The translations under genes and the position numbers were made by a program. The notes beneath the pieces are model-generated. The model was not told the origin of the DNA, made no database searches, and worked only from the letters and a program-made list of their open reading frames with translations. This document shows, in pieces, positions 48,120-57,745 of a stretch of DNA of 64,000 bases. The number at the start of each line of letters is the position of its first letter. Positions within the stretch are counted from its first letter, which is position 1. The DNA is from an uncultured Brachyspira sp. (GTDB taxonomy: Bacteria > Spirochaetota > Brachyspiria > Brachyspirales > Brachyspiraceae). The stretch covers positions 62,001 to 126,000 of the forward strand of contig NZ_CALXKQ010000003.1 in assembly GCF_944388875.1 (NCBI RefSeq). The letters are read 5' to 3'.

Positions 48120-49178
48120 TTAATTTGAATTGTTATTATCTGTATTATCTGTATTTTCTATATTGTTTTTATTTTCTGTATCATCTGCATTATATTCATT
48201 GTATTTATTAGAATTTTCACTATCTGTTAATTCAGCAGGTTTTGTATCATCACTTATACCCTCATCATTAGAATTATCAATCTTATTTCTGCATCTTATT
48301 TTTCTATATAGTACTGCAAATATAAAATAATAAACTATACATACTATTACAGATGATAAACCATAAGGAACTAATGCCATCTCTGTATTATAAACTGTAT
48401 TGAATAAATAATTATATCCATAAGGAAACCCTATATATATAAGCAGAAGCATAGGAATTGTAAGAAGAAGCCATAATCTATTTTTACAAACCTTATCTCC
48501 AAATGCATAAGAAACTATTATTGTTAGTATTGATATTGCTGTAAGATACGACACTGTACCTCTATCCAGCTTAGCATTAGCAAAATCCAATTCCAGAAAA
48601 TTCATTAATATTATTCCAGAAACTGAAGTTAAAAATATACCTATCATAGTTAAAAGTATAGAAAAGAAAATTTTTAGTAAAAAAACCCTATTTGAAAATT
48701 CCTTTTCTCTATGAGGTAAAAGCTCTGCAATCCATAATATTATAGAAAAACTAAGAGTTTGTAAAAGCAATTCTGGTAAGTTTATAAGATGAAACTCTAT
48801 TGGAAGCTGAGTATATATAATACCCTCTATAGACGAAGGTGCTGCGGCAGGTGATGATATTATACCAATACATACAAATATAAGCCATAATATAAACCAT
48901 CCAAATCTAGTTGCTATAATTTTTCTCATCGGATACAAAGCTATAGCTATAAATATTGACCTTATAGGCTGTAAAAACGGACCTATAACAGTTAATGGAG
49001 ATTCAAAACCTCTCATAAAATTTGAAACAATACTATTGCTGTAAATGGTACTGTAATCTAAGAAATTTGAAAATATAATACCAAAAATTATATAAGTAAA
49101 AGTATGAATAACTGCAACTTCAATATAGAATATTATAAAATGCCTAATAAATATTCTAGGACTATTATTATCATCCAT
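48120..49178 (-). CDS. Multi-pass membrane protein
   Basis: This 352-residue protein has about eight predicted membrane helices (for example HFIIFYIEVAVIHTFTYIIFGIIF, WFILWLIFVCIGIISSPAA, LLTIPMLLLIYIGFPYGYNYLF, SSVIVCIVYYFIFAVLYRKI). A hydrophilic Asn/Asp/Thr-rich tail of about 55 residues includes NTDNTDNNNSN. No transporter signature is recognised. It is 18 bp after ymdB on the same strand and may be co-transcribed with rny-ymdB. Confidence 0.65.
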   Translation of the reverse strand: MDDNNSPRIFIRHFIIFYIEVAVIHTFTYIIFGIIFSNFLDYSTIYSNSIVSNFMRGFESPLTVIGPFLQPIRSIFIAIALYPMRKIIATRFGWFILWLIFVCIGIISSPAAAPSSIEGIIYTQLPIEFHLINLPELLLQTLSFSIILWIAELLPHREKEFSNRVFLLKIFFSILLTMIGIFLTSVSGIILMNFLELDFANAKLDRGTVSYLTAISILTIIVSYAFGDKVCKNRLWLLLTIPMLLLIYIGFPYGYNYLFNTVYNTEMALVPYGLSSVIVCIVYYFIFAVLYRKIRCRNKIDNSNDEGISDDTKPAELTDSENSNKYNEYNADDTENKNNIENTDNTDNNNSN

Positions 49179-49196
49179 AATTATAAACTCTGAAAA

Positions 49197-50012
49197 CTAT
49201 TTTTCCTGTCTTTCTACCTGATCATTATGATATACTATATTTATTCTTTTTATAGAACTAGCCTTTCCTGTAGCACTATCCACCTGAACAACTATACCAT
49301 TAATCATAGGGCTTGTAGTTTCCACTTCAAATCTATGAGGCATTCTTGTAACAAATCTTGCTATAGCAGGCTCTTTTTTCATTCCTATAACAGAATTATA
49401 GCTTCCGCACATACCTAAATCAGATATATAAGCCGTATGAGATGACAATACCTTCTCATCTGCAGTCTGAACATGTGTATGAGTACCGAATATGCATGAA
49501 ACCTGACCTTCAAGATAATATGAAAATGCTATTTTTTCAGCTGTAGCTTCTGCATGAAAATCTATAAATATAATATTCGTTCTTTCTTTAATATGCTTAA
49601 TTGCAAGATTAGCCTTTTTAAAAGGACAGTCCAAAGGATCCATAAAAGTTCTGCCCATAAGATTTAAAACTCCAATCTTACAATCCAACATATCATATAT
49701 ATAATATCCAAGTCCAGGAGCATCATTAGGATAATTATATGGTCTAATAAGCCTATGTTCATTGCCTATTAGAGCAAAAACATCTCTATTATTCCATATA
49801 TGATTGCCTGAAGTGAGTACATCTATTCCAGAATCAAACAATTCATTTGCTGTATCTCTAGTGATACCTATACCGTTAGCAGCATTCTCCCCATTAGCTA
49901 TAACAAAATCTATATCATTCTCTAATTTTATCTCTTCTAAATGCCTTCTTACAGCATAACGGCCAGTAACTCCGACTATATCACCAAGACACAAGATATT
50001 CTTTATAGACAT
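49197..50012 (-). CDS. ymdB: Metallophosphoesterase YmdB
   Basis: This 271-residue calcineurin-like phosphoesterase of the TIGR00282/YmdB family hydrolyses 2',3'-cAMP and other phosphoesters in characterised members. Metal ligands are Asp in CLGDIVGVTGR, Asn in ANGENAANGIGIT, Asn-His in TSGNHIWNNRD, His in IDFHAEATAEK and GTHTHVQTAD. The length is typical. It lies directly after rny, the same pairing seen in Firmicutes and many spirochaetes, which points to RNA decay or stress signalling. Confidence 0.9.
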   Translation of the reverse strand: MSIKNILCLGDIVGVTGRYAVRRHLEEIKLENDIDFVIANGENAANGIGITRDTANELFDSGIDVLTSGNHIWNNRDVFALIGNEHRLIRPYNYPNDAPGLGYYIYDMLDCKIGVLNLMGRTFMDPLDCPFKKANLAIKHIKERTNIIFIDFHAEATAEKIAFSYYLEGQVSCIFGTHTHVQTADEKVLSSHTAYISDLGMCGSYNSVIGMKKEPAIARFVTRMPHRFEVETTSPMINGIVVQVDSATGKASSIKRINIVYHNDQVERQEK

Positions 50013-50038
50013 TTTTCACATTTACCCTTTAAAATAAA

Positions 50039-51568
50039 TTATCTAGCAACCTCAACTGCTCTAGTTTCTCTAATAACAGTAACTCTTATTATTCCCGGAT
50101 ATTTAAGTTCATCTTCTATTCTCTTAGCAATATCTCTAGCTATTTGTTTAGCCTGAACATCATCTACTATATCGCTTTTAGCCATAACCCTAAGTTCTCT
50201 GCCAGCCTGTATTGCAAATGATTTTTCAACCCCTTCAATACTATCAGCAATTTTTTCTAAATTATCCAAACGTTTTATATAGCTTTCAAAAGATTCTCTT
50301 CTAGCACCAGGTCTTGCCGCACTAATAGCATCGGCAGCTTTAACTATAACAGCCTCAACTGTCTGAGTATCAACATCATTATGATGAGCTCTTATAGCAT
50401 TTACAACTTCTTCTTTTTCTCCGCATCTTTTGGCCAAATCGGCACCGCTCATAGCATGAGATCCTTCACCCTCTGTTTCTATAGCCTTTCCTATATCATG
50501 CAAAAATGCACTTCTTTTGGCTAAATCAACATTAGCACCTATCTCAGCAGCTATCATTGCCGCAATATTAGCAACCTCTTTACTATGAAGAAGCATATTT
50601 TGACCATAACTAGTTCTATATTGAAGCCTTCCCATGTGCCTTATAAGTTCATGATGCATAGTAGTTAGATTTAAATCTACAATAGCATTTTCTCCAGCTT
50701 CCATTATAGAATCTTCTACTTCCCTTCTAGTTCTTTCAACAACTTCCTCTATTCTAGCAGGATGTATTCTTCCATCCAAAATAAGTTTCTCTAATGAAAC
50801 TTTTGCTATATGCTTTCTAACAGGATCAAAACAAGATATTACAACTGCTTCAGGAGTATCATCTATAATGATATCAACCCCTGTAAGTGTTTCAAGCATT
50901 CTAATGTTTCTTCCCTCTCTGCCTATGATTCTGCCTTTCATTTCCTCACTAGGCAAAGACACTGATGTAACAGAAGATTCCTGAGCTACCTCGCTGGAAA
51001 GACGCTGTATAGTTTGCACTATAATTTCTCTTGCTTTTCTTTCCCCTGTTTCTATGGCATTCTTCTCTATATTGTCAACTATTTTAGCAGCAGATTTCTT
51101 AGCATCTTCCTCTATATCGCTTATTAAATTAGATTTCGCTTCCTCTTTTGTAAGTCCAGCTATTCTCTCTAACTCTTTTTCCTCTTCCTCTATAAGATGC
51201 TCTAATTTCTCTTCCTGCTCTTTTATCTTTTTCATCTTATTCTCAATATTATGTTCTTTATTTTCCAAATATTGAGATTTTTTATCAAGATTAGCCTCTC
51301 GTTGTAGCACTCTATTTTCTAATTTCTGAATTTCAGCCTTTCTATCTCTATTCTCACTTTCTAATCTATTACGCTCTTTTTGTATTTCAGAATTAGCCTC
51401 AGAAAGCATAGTTTTCCTCTCATTATCTGCCTGTTCTCTTGCACTCTGAAGCAACTTATGTGTTATTATTTCCGTAGAGTTAAGCTTTATCTTAGCTATA
51501 ACAAAACGGGTTATATATCCAAAAACAAAAGCAACTACAACGGAGATGATTGTTATACCTATATTCAT
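50039..51568 (-). CDS. rny: Ribonuclease Y
   Basis: This 509-residue endoribonuclease starts mRNA decay at the inner membrane. Residues 1-20 form a membrane helix. Residues 30-200 are a coiled coil rich in Glu and Lys. The KH domain has [19 protein letters not shown], and the HD domain has [27 protein letters not shown]. The C-terminus matches the family ([20 protein letters not shown]-like end). The length agrees with other RNase Y proteins (about 510-520). Confidence 0.95.
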   Translation of the reverse strand: MNIGITIISVVVAFVFGYITRFVIAKIKLNSTEIITHKLLQSAREQADNERKTMLSEANSEIQKERNRLESENRDRKAEIQKLENRVLQREANLDKKSQYLENKEHNIENKMKKIKEQEEKLEHLIEEEEKELERIAGLTKEEAKSNLISDIEEDAKKSAAKIVDNIEKNAIETGERKAREIIVQTIQRLSSEVAQESSVTSVSLPSEEMKGRIIGREGRNIRMLETLTGVDIIIDDTPEAVVISCFDPVRKHIAKVSLEKLILDGRIHPARIEEVVERTRREVEDSIMEAGENAIVDLNLTTMHHELIRHMGRLQYRTSYGQNMLLHSKEVANIAAMIAAEIGANVDLAKRSAFLHDIGKAIETEGEGSHAMSGADLAKRCGEKEEVVNAIRAHHNDVDTQTVEAVIVKAADAISAARPGARRESFESYIKRLDNLEKIADSIEGVEKSFAIQAGRELRVMAKSDIVDDVQAKQIARDIAKRIEDELKYPGIIRVTVIRETRAVEVAR

Positions 51569-51699
51569 TATTCACCCCGTTATTCAGTATTAAATATTTA
51601 ACAAAACAATACTTATGTATTAACATAACATAATTTCATTATAAAGTCAATAACATTATTTATAAAAGAATAAATAAAATTTGTAGTTTTATAATTTAA

Positions 51700-52239
51700 T
51701 TAATATTTTTGGAACATCTTACCCGAACCGCCGCAAGTTTCACATGTATCAGGAGCTTTATCCCTGTATATATTACCGCAGCTTGGGCAAAGATAAAAAG
51801 TAACTTCTCCATCTTTATTTAAGAAATTATCTATTATATCCTGAAACAACTTTGCATGTTCTGTTTCAACTTTTCCCAATGAATTTACTGTATCGCTGAC
51901 TAATTTATTTTTCTGCTCTACTGCAACTTGTGCCAATTGAGGATAAAGTATTGTAGATTCATAAACCTCACCCTTTATACCTGCTTCTAGATTATCTCTG
52001 TCGCTTCCAGGTGTTACAGGATTTATCTCTGGTACAAATTTATTCATGTCTAATCCGCTTCTTAAAGCAAGTTTTCTCATTTTTTCAGCATGTATTTTCT
52101 CAGCTAATGATGTAGTAGAAAAAACTTTTTGAATAGCTTTATTATTAGATGCTTTTCCAAACATACTATATCTATTTGCAGCATTTGATTCACCTTGAAA
52201 TATTGAATATAAAACTTCTTCTAATGTTTTAGCAGCCAT
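51700..52239 (-). CDS. Rubrerythrin
   Basis: This is a 179-residue non-haem iron peroxidase that removes hydrogen peroxide in anaerobes. A ferritin-like diiron domain (GESNAANRYSMFG, SLAEKIHAEKMRKL, GEVYESTILYPQ, KVETEHAKLFQ) is followed by a rubredoxin-like FeS4 domain: CPSCGNIY and CETCGGSG. The long frame begins at 52338, but the ATG at 52239 follows GGAGGG and begins the family homology. Its own peroxide-detoxifying role fits an oxygen-tolerant anaerobic spirochaete. Confidence 0.9.
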   Translation of the reverse strand: MAAKTLEEVLYSIFQGESNAANRYSMFGKASNNKAIQKVFSTTSLAEKIHAEKMRKLALRSGLDMNKFVPEINPVTPGSDRDNLEAGIKGEVYESTILYPQLAQVAVEQKNKLVSDTVNSLGKVETEHAKLFQDIIDNFLNKDGEVTFYLCPSCGNIYRDKAPDTCETCGGSGKMFQKY

Positions 52240-52487
52240 AATTATCCCTCCAATTAATAATAATTTTTTAATGTTCAAAATAAAAATTAAAGAAATCTCA
52301 ATAAATATGATTTTACTAACAATTATTATTATAAACAATAATAATAATTATGACTAAATAATATCAATTTGTTAAAAAAAAATCAAACTATTTTTTAAAA
52401 AACTATCAAAATATGTAAACATAATTGTATAGACTAAATTTTTTTTTATATTATAATAAAAAATTATATATTAATTGCGGTAAAAAT

Positions 52488-53108
52488 ATGAGCAGAAAAA
52501 TTATAACTATTAGCAGACAATATGGAAGCGGAGGCAGGTTTATTGGAGAAATGCTGGCAAAAAAATTAAATATTAATTTCTATGATAAGGAATTAATAGA
52601 TGTTGTTGCTGAAAAAACTGGAATAAATAAAGAGTATCTTGAGGCAAAAGAAGAAAAATTTACAAGTGATAATCTATTTTTCAGTGCATTCCATAAAGAT
52701 CATTTTTCAAGCCCATTTTCATCTAAAGCTACATATTCTACGTTGGATAAGATGTTTGAAATTCAAAGCGAAGTAATAAAAAACATAGCCTCCAAAGAAG
52801 AATGCGTAATAATAGGAAGATGTGCTAGTTTTGTATTAAAAGATTTATATAATTGTTTTAATATTTTTGTACATGCCCCAGATAAAAGCAGAATAGAAAG
52901 AATAACTAGTCAGTATGGAGTTAAATTGGATCAGGCAGAAACTGTGTTAAAAAATACTGATAAATACAGAGCTAATTATTATAAATATTATACTGGAGAA
53001 GATTGGGGAAATATGACAAATTATAATCTTACATTAGACAGCGGATATTTTACAGATGAGGATATATGCCAAATAATAATAGAGGCAATAGGACATAAAA
53101 AAAAATAA
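52488..53108 (+). CDS. Cytidylate kinase-like protein
   Basis: This 206-residue P-loop protein has the start SRKIITISRQYGSGGRFIGEMLAKKL, typical of the cytidylate-kinase-like family (PF13189-type) often found in anaerobes. Further marks are NFYDKELIDVVAEKTG, IIGRCASFVLKD and HAPDKSRIERI. Its exact phosphate acceptor is unknown. The true CMP kinase would be another gene. The upstream frame opens at 52425, but ATG at 52488 begins the conserved part. Confidence 0.82.
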   Translation: MSRKIITISRQYGSGGRFIGEMLAKKLNINFYDKELIDVVAEKTGINKEYLEAKEEKFTSDNLFFSAFHKDHFSSPFSSKATYSTLDKMFEIQSEVIKNIASKEECVIIGRCASFVLKDLYNCFNIFVHAPDKSRIERITSQYGVKLDQAETVLKNTDKYRANYYKYYTGEDWGNMTNYNLTLDSGYFTDEDICQIIIEAIGHKKK

Positions 53109-53182
53109 TAATATGTTGAAAATTACGAAATATATTATTATATTTATAATGAATTAATAATTTCAAATTGCGAAGGTATTTT

Positions 53183-53683
53183 ATGAACGACAAAAATATA
53201 AAAGATTTCTATGAAAATGACTATTTTTCTTATGAATCGCATTGTGATTTATGGGGAGATGAAAAAATATTGCTATTAATAGATTTTGGAGATGTAGAAA
53301 ATAAATCAGAAAAATTGTTAAAACATTTAGATAAAATAAATGAAATATTAAAATGGATTGAGGGGCATAAAAAAAATATTTCAGAATTTCTTATTTCAAA
53401 ACAGTGTCTGACTTTAGCAGAGGAATGGGTTATAACATGTGAAGAGTTAGAAGAAAATACATATAAAAATCAATTAGGGGAAATAATAAATATTCCTATA
53501 AAAGAAGAAGAATTCTTTGATGCTATGTATATAGATACATTATTAATAGACTTTGATGAAGATGAAAGCAGACCAGATACAACCATGCATATACTGTTTG
53601 AGCCTGATTACTTTAAACATCATTCCTTAATAGTTTATGTTGACGGAGAAACAAATATAGAATACGGAGATATAGCAGGATAA
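53183..53683 (+). CDS. Hypothetical acidic protein
   Basis: This 166-residue soluble, strongly acidic protein ends HHSLIVYVDGETNIEYGDIAG, which resembles the end of the DUF2262 family. This is by memory of the pattern, not a search. The ATG at 53183 follows AAGG; a TTG 15 bases upstream is less likely. It lies between the kinase-like gene and rsmH on the same strand, 33 bp before rsmH. The role is unknown. Confidence 0.65.
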   Translation: MNDKNIKDFYENDYFSYESHCDLWGDEKILLLIDFGDVENKSEKLLKHLDKINEILKWIEGHKKNISEFLISKQCLTLAEEWVITCEELEENTYKNQLGEIINIPIKEEEFFDAMYIDTLLIDFDEDESRPDTTMHILFEPDYFKHHSLIVYVDGETNIEYGDIAG

Positions 53684-53716
53684 TTTTAGTAAATCATTAT
53701 TCCGATAATATTACAG

Positions 53717-54622
53717 ATGATTTGCGGTGATGATGAATTAGAAATAGTACATACTCCTGTTATGTTAAAAGAAGTTTTAAGATTCATTCCTAATGATGCC
53801 AAAATAGCCATTGATGCCACTTTAGGAGAAGGCGGACATACAAAGGCTATGCTGGATTTAAATCTTGAGGTTCATAGTTTTGAAAGAGATAAAACTATAT
53901 TAGAAATTGCCAAAAAAAGATTAAATAAATACAGCAATTTTCACTATTATAATAATACATACAATAAAATGCTGGAATCTCTTGATAAAAGCATAATAGG
54001 AAATGCAGATTTTATTCTATATGATTTAGGAGTTTCTTTATTTCATTTTAAAAAAGCTGAAAGAGGTTTTTCGTTTAAAGATAATACAAAACTAGATATG
54101 AGGCTTGGAATAAATGAAAAAAGTGCTTATGATGTTATTAATTCTTACAGTGAAAAAGAACTGGAGAGGGTATTTAAAGAATACGGTGAAATTCATAATG
54201 CTGCCAAAATTGCCAATATAATAGTAAAAGAGAGAAACAAAAAAAATATAGAAACATCAAGAGAATTGGAAAATATAATATTTCATAATACTGATAAATC
54301 AAAAAGATATGGAAAAATTCATCCTGCAACATTGGTGTTTCAAGCTGTAAGAATAGAAGTTAATGATGAACTTAATATACTTAAAGATTCTATATCTAAG
54401 ATACCGAATATATTAAAACATAATGGAGTTGCTGTTATAATAAGCTATCATTCATTAGAAGACAGAATAGTAAAAAAATTTTTCAAAGAGAATGAAAATA
54501 CAAAAAATAAAAAAGGAATATTTAAACTGCTAAATTCTAAAGTTATAACTCCGACAAATGAAGAAATAAAATCAAACCCAGCAAGCAGAAGTGCTAAAAT
54601 GAGAACAGCTCAATTAATATAA
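53717..54622 (+). CDS. rsmH: 16S rRNA (cytosine-1402-N4)-methyltransferase
   Basis: This 301-residue SAM-dependent enzyme (MraW) methylates N4 of C1402 in the ribosomal decoding centre. HTPVMLKEVL near the start, the SAM-site DATLGEGGHTKAML, and FILYDLGVSLFHFKKAERGFSF are visible. So are YGKIHPATLVFQAVRIEVNDEL, SYHSLEDRIVKKFF and the end NPASRSAKMRTAQ. The length agrees with RsmH. It starts the short dcw-type set rsmH-ftsL-murE, the ancestral cluster order. Confidence 0.94.
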   Translation: MICGDDELEIVHTPVMLKEVLRFIPNDAKIAIDATLGEGGHTKAMLDLNLEVHSFERDKTILEIAKKRLNKYSNFHYYNNTYNKMLESLDKSIIGNADFILYDLGVSLFHFKKAERGFSFKDNTKLDMRLGINEKSAYDVINSYSEKELERVFKEYGEIHNAAKIANIIVKERNKKNIETSRELENIIFHNTDKSKRYGKIHPATLVFQAVRIEVNDELNILKDSISKIPNILKHNGVAVIISYHSLEDRIVKKFFKENENTKNKKGIFKLLNSKVITPTNEEIKSNPASRSAKMRTAQLI

Positions 54623-54650
54623 ACTATTTTTTATTTTTATGGAGAAGATT

Positions 54651-54980
54651 ATGGATAATCATAAAGAAAAAAATACATACTCTATCGGATCATTATTTAT
54701 TATTATGGTTTTGTTTGTAATTGTTATATGCATATTCACCTTTGCAAGAAATGTTAAAGCAAATGAAATACTTGTTGAAATATCTAAATTGGATAAAGAA
54801 ATAGAACGTTTGGAAAAAGAGGTAAAAGTATTGAGTGCAGAAGAGGCAGAATATTCATCTCCGAATAGATTCATAGAAACTGCTATAATGAACGGTTTTA
54901 CATCAGCAGGAGATAATAACAATAACGATATTTTATATTTAAAAATAGAATCTAAAAATAATAAAGAAGCAAAAAATTAA
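54651..54980 (+). CDS. ftsL: FtsL-like cell division protein
   Basis: This 109-residue protein has a short cytoplasmic start, one membrane helix (SLFIIMVLFVIVICIFTFA) and an extracytoplasmic leucine-rich coiled coil (ILVEISKLDKEIERLEKEVKVL), which is the FtsL/DivIC layout. FtsL connects the divisome to septal peptidoglycan synthesis. The position right after rsmH supports the call. GGAGAAG precedes the ATG at 54651; an earlier ATG at 54639 overlaps that SD and is unlikely. Confidence 0.75.
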   Translation: MDNHKEKNTYSIGSLFIIMVLFVIVICIFTFARNVKANEILVEISKLDKEIERLEKEVKVLSAEEAEYSSPNRFIETAIMNGFTSAGDNNNNDILYLKIESKNNKEAKN

Positions 54981-55053
54981 TAATATCTTTTACCATTAAT
55001 ATTATTTTTAGTATATAATATGTACATGAAAAATAACAAAATGGAATAAAAAG

Positions 55054-56574
55054 ATGAAACTTTTTAAAGAACTTATAAAAAATTATAAAACTCAAAAACC
55101 ATTAACAAAAGAATGTCTTAATACTGCAGTTAAAGGAATAGCCTATAATTCAAGGTTAATAAAAAAAGATTATATATTTGTTGCCATAAAAGGCTTAAAA
55201 GATGATGGGCATAAATATATAGAAAGTGCAATTAACAATAAAGCTATTATAATAATATATGATATTTCTGCTGATAAAAACTTTATAAAGGAATTAGAAA
55301 ACAAATATAATAATATATATTTTGCAGCAGTTAAAAATCCTAGAGAATGTTTAGCTTATATATCAGCCAATTTTTATGATGAGCCTACTAAAAAAATAAA
55401 TACTATAGGAATAACTGGAACTAATGGAAAAACTACAACTACATATTTATTAAAATCTGTATTAGAAGCTAATAAAAATAAAACAGCTCTAATAGGTACA
55501 ATAAAAAATATGATAGGAAAAACAGAAATTAAAACAAATTTAACTACTCCTGAATCAATAGATTTGGAAAACATATTTGATAAATCATTAAATAAAAATG
55601 TATCGCATATTGTAATGGAGGCATCATCTCAGGCACTTGCTATGAACAGATGCGATTATATTCAATATGACACTGCTATTTTTACTAATATAACTGAAGA
55701 TCATCTTGATTATCATGGTGATATGAATACTTATCTTAAAGCAAAATTAAAGCTATTCTCTCTTTTAAAAGACAGCTGCAAAAAGAAAAAGCTTGCAATA
55801 ATAAATATAGATACTGATAATTTCAAAAAAATATCTAATTATATAAAAAAACTTGATATAAAAATGGTTACTTACGGATTAAATGAAAAAGCTGATTATT
55901 ACGGAAAAATAATTTCTTTAAACTCAAAGAATACAGAATATGAATTCTATGCTAAGGGCAAATTTATATCAAAAGTAAAATTATCAATGCTCGGAAGATT
56001 TAATATATTAAATTCATTATCAGTTTTAGCCTATTGTTATGAATACAAACTAGATATAGAAAAATCTATAAAAGCAATGAAAAAAGTTCAGGTAGCAGGA
56101 AGATTTGAAATAGTAACAAAAGAAAAACATCCATTTATAGTCGCTGTTGATTATTCTCATACCCCAGACAGTTTGGAGAATATACTAGTAGAAGCTAGAA
56201 AACTAAATCCTAATAGAGTTATAGTTGTATTCGGATGCGGAGGCGACAGAGATAGAAAAAAACGTCCTATAATGGCTGCCATTGCAGAAAAATACTCTGA
56301 TAAAGCTATACTTACAACAGATAATCAAAGAACTGAAGATATTAATCAAATAATGAATGATATTGAAAAAGGATTTAAAAACAATAATTATAAAAAAATA
56401 ATAGACAGAAAAGATGCTATATTTGAAGCTGTAAAAGAGGCCAAAGAAAATGATATAGTTATAATAGCAGGGAAAGGGCATGAAACATATCAGATATTCC
56501 CTGATAAAACTATACATTTTGATGACAGAGAAATTGCAAGAGAGGCTTTAAAAGAATTTTATAAAGATATATAA
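55054..56574 (+). CDS. murE: UDP-MurNAc-tripeptide synthetase
   Basis: This 506-residue Mur ligase adds the third residue of the peptidoglycan stem. The ATP site GITGTNGKTTTTYLL, LTTPESIDL, MEASSQAL, FTNITEDHLDYHGDM with its carbamylated-Lys region, VAVDYSHTPDSLEN and VFGCGGDRDRKKRP are all present. The amino-acid-selecting motif, DNPR in meso-DAP enzymes, is DNQR here, so the third residue (DAP, ornithine or other) is uncertain. ftsI, usual between ftsL and murE, is absent. Confidence 0.93.
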   Translation: MKLFKELIKNYKTQKPLTKECLNTAVKGIAYNSRLIKKDYIFVAIKGLKDDGHKYIESAINNKAIIIIYDISADKNFIKELENKYNNIYFAAVKNPRECLAYISANFYDEPTKKINTIGITGTNGKTTTTYLLKSVLEANKNKTALIGTIKNMIGKTEIKTNLTTPESIDLENIFDKSLNKNVSHIVMEASSQALAMNRCDYIQYDTAIFTNITEDHLDYHGDMNTYLKAKLKLFSLLKDSCKKKKLAIINIDTDNFKKISNYIKKLDIKMVTYGLNEKADYYGKIISLNSKNTEYEFYAKGKFISKVKLSMLGRFNILNSLSVLAYCYEYKLDIEKSIKAMKKVQVAGRFEIVTKEKHPFIVAVDYSHTPDSLENILVEARKLNPNRVIVVFGCGGDRDRKKRPIMAAIAEKYSDKAILTTDNQRTEDINQIMNDIEKGFKNNNYKKIIDRKDAIFEAVKEAKENDIVIIAGKGHETYQIFPDKTIHFDDREIAREALKEFYKDI

Positions 56575-56584
56575 AAACACAAAA

Positions 56585-56620
56585 TAAAAAAGAGCAAGCT
56601 ATATAAAAGCATTCTCTTTT
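56585..56620 (+). terminator. Terminator after murE
   Basis: AAAAAGAG pairs with CTCTTTTT (8 bp) and an inner GCT/AGC stem narrows the loop. A run of five T closes it. It lies about 10 bp past the murE stop. Confidence 0.55.
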
Positions 56621-56640
56621 TATTATATATAAATTATTAA

Positions 56641-56919
56641 ACTTGTTTCAAAACTAATTTTATTTATTAATTGTGGGGACTAGCCTGCGAAGCACACAGT
56701 CGTGCCCGCTCTGCGTGCCTTCGGCAACCCCCACTTCTTTTGCCGTCAAGGCACCTACTCGGTGGTGCCCCATACGAAGTACGCCTGCGGCGAGAAGCAA
56801 AAGGACTGCATATTTACACACTAAAATAATAATTTATGCGACATATAAAACATTACTTTTATAATTTATAAATTACTAAAATTTCATATATAATCTTGTC
56901 AAGTACTTTTGAAATAAGT
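56641..56919. repeat. Terminal-inverted-repeat element (copy C) with GC-rich core
   Basis: The 279-bp element starts ACTTGTTTCAAAACTAATTT and ends CTTTTGAAATAAGT, inverse to the start. The flanks of its interior match copy B (26288-26477). The centre (about 56683-56810) is far GC-richer than the genome, with palindromic bits such as GTGCCTTCGGCA, AAGGCACC, GGTGGTGCC and CGCCTGCGGCG. The ORF that crosses it in one frame has no protein-like pattern. It fills the gap between murE and the MlaE gene. Confidence 0.65.
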
Positions 56920-56931
56920 CTATTATAAATA

Positions 56932-57738
56932 TTACATTCCAAACATACCAAGTATTGAAACCAATAAATAGTCAGTTATAAGTATTATCATGAAGCTGTA
57001 AACAACGCTTGTAGTAGTAGCTTTTCCTACACCTTCAGCACCGCCTGAAGTTCTAAATCCATAGAAACAAGATATAAGCATAACTTCAGCACCGAATATA
57101 GTTGATTTAATCAAACTTCCTATAAAATCCCCTACAGTGATAACTGCAATTGCCCTGTCAAAATAATGCATAGGATCGCTATGCAAAACAAATACTGTAA
57201 CTATTGCTCCTCCCAAAACACCTATAACATCGGCAGAAACAGTAAGCATAGGAAGAGATATAACAGCAGCCCAAAACCTAGGCACAGCAACATACTCTAT
57301 AGGGTTAGTATACAGAGTTTTCAAAGCATCCAGCTGTTCACTTACCTGCATAGTTCCAATTTCAGCTGTAACAGAACTTCCTACCCTGCCCGCAAATATT
57401 AAAGCAAGAAGCATAGGAGATAACTCTTTAACCATAGCCTTACCAACCATAGAACCTACAAACTGAGAAATACCCTTTAATACACTGTCGAGAACTACAG
57501 CTATCTGCAAAGACATAACCATACCAGTACAAAGAACCGTAACACCAGCTACAATAAAAGAATCTACACCCATTCTTACAATTTGCTCTTTTAAAAGTTT
57601 AAAAGAAAAATTAGGTCTGAAAGTATATTTTAATATTTCTATTTGCAAACTGGCAAATTCTCCTAATGTTGCTAAGAAATAATTAATTTTATTCTTTATA
57701 CCTTTGCATAATTCTATTTTTACATCAAATAGTTCCAT
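56932..57738 (-). CDS. mlaE: MlaE-family ABC transporter permease
   Basis: This 268-residue membrane protein has five or six helices and the family marks GVDSFIVAGVTVLCTGMVMSLQ, MVKELSPMLLALIFAGRVGSSVTAEIGTMQVSEQLDAL and GAEVMLISCFYGFRTSGGAEGVGKATT. MlaE works with an MlaF ATPase and an MCE protein to move phospholipids between membranes. No partner is next to it in this window. Start ATG 57738 is chosen because GAAGGAG stands before it; it follows dnaB by 7 bp. Confidence 0.9.
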   Translation of the reverse strand: MELFDVKIELCKGIKNKINYFLATLGEFASLQIEILKYTFRPNFSFKLLKEQIVRMGVDSFIVAGVTVLCTGMVMSLQIAVVLDSVLKGISQFVGSMVGKAMVKELSPMLLALIFAGRVGSSVTAEIGTMQVSEQLDALKTLYTNPIEYVAVPRFWAAVISLPMLTVSADVIGVLGGAIVTVFVLHSDPMHYFDRAIAVITVGDFIGSLIKSTIFGAEVMLISCFYGFRTSGGAEGVGKATTTSVVYSFMIILITDYLLVSILGMFGM

Positions 57739-57745
57739 AATAAAA

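Noticed and set aside
56673-56864. 63-residue ORF across the repeat element
   Set aside because: It is rich in Cys, Pro, Ser and Thr and arises from the GC-rich palindromic core. It has no SD and no protein-like pattern.
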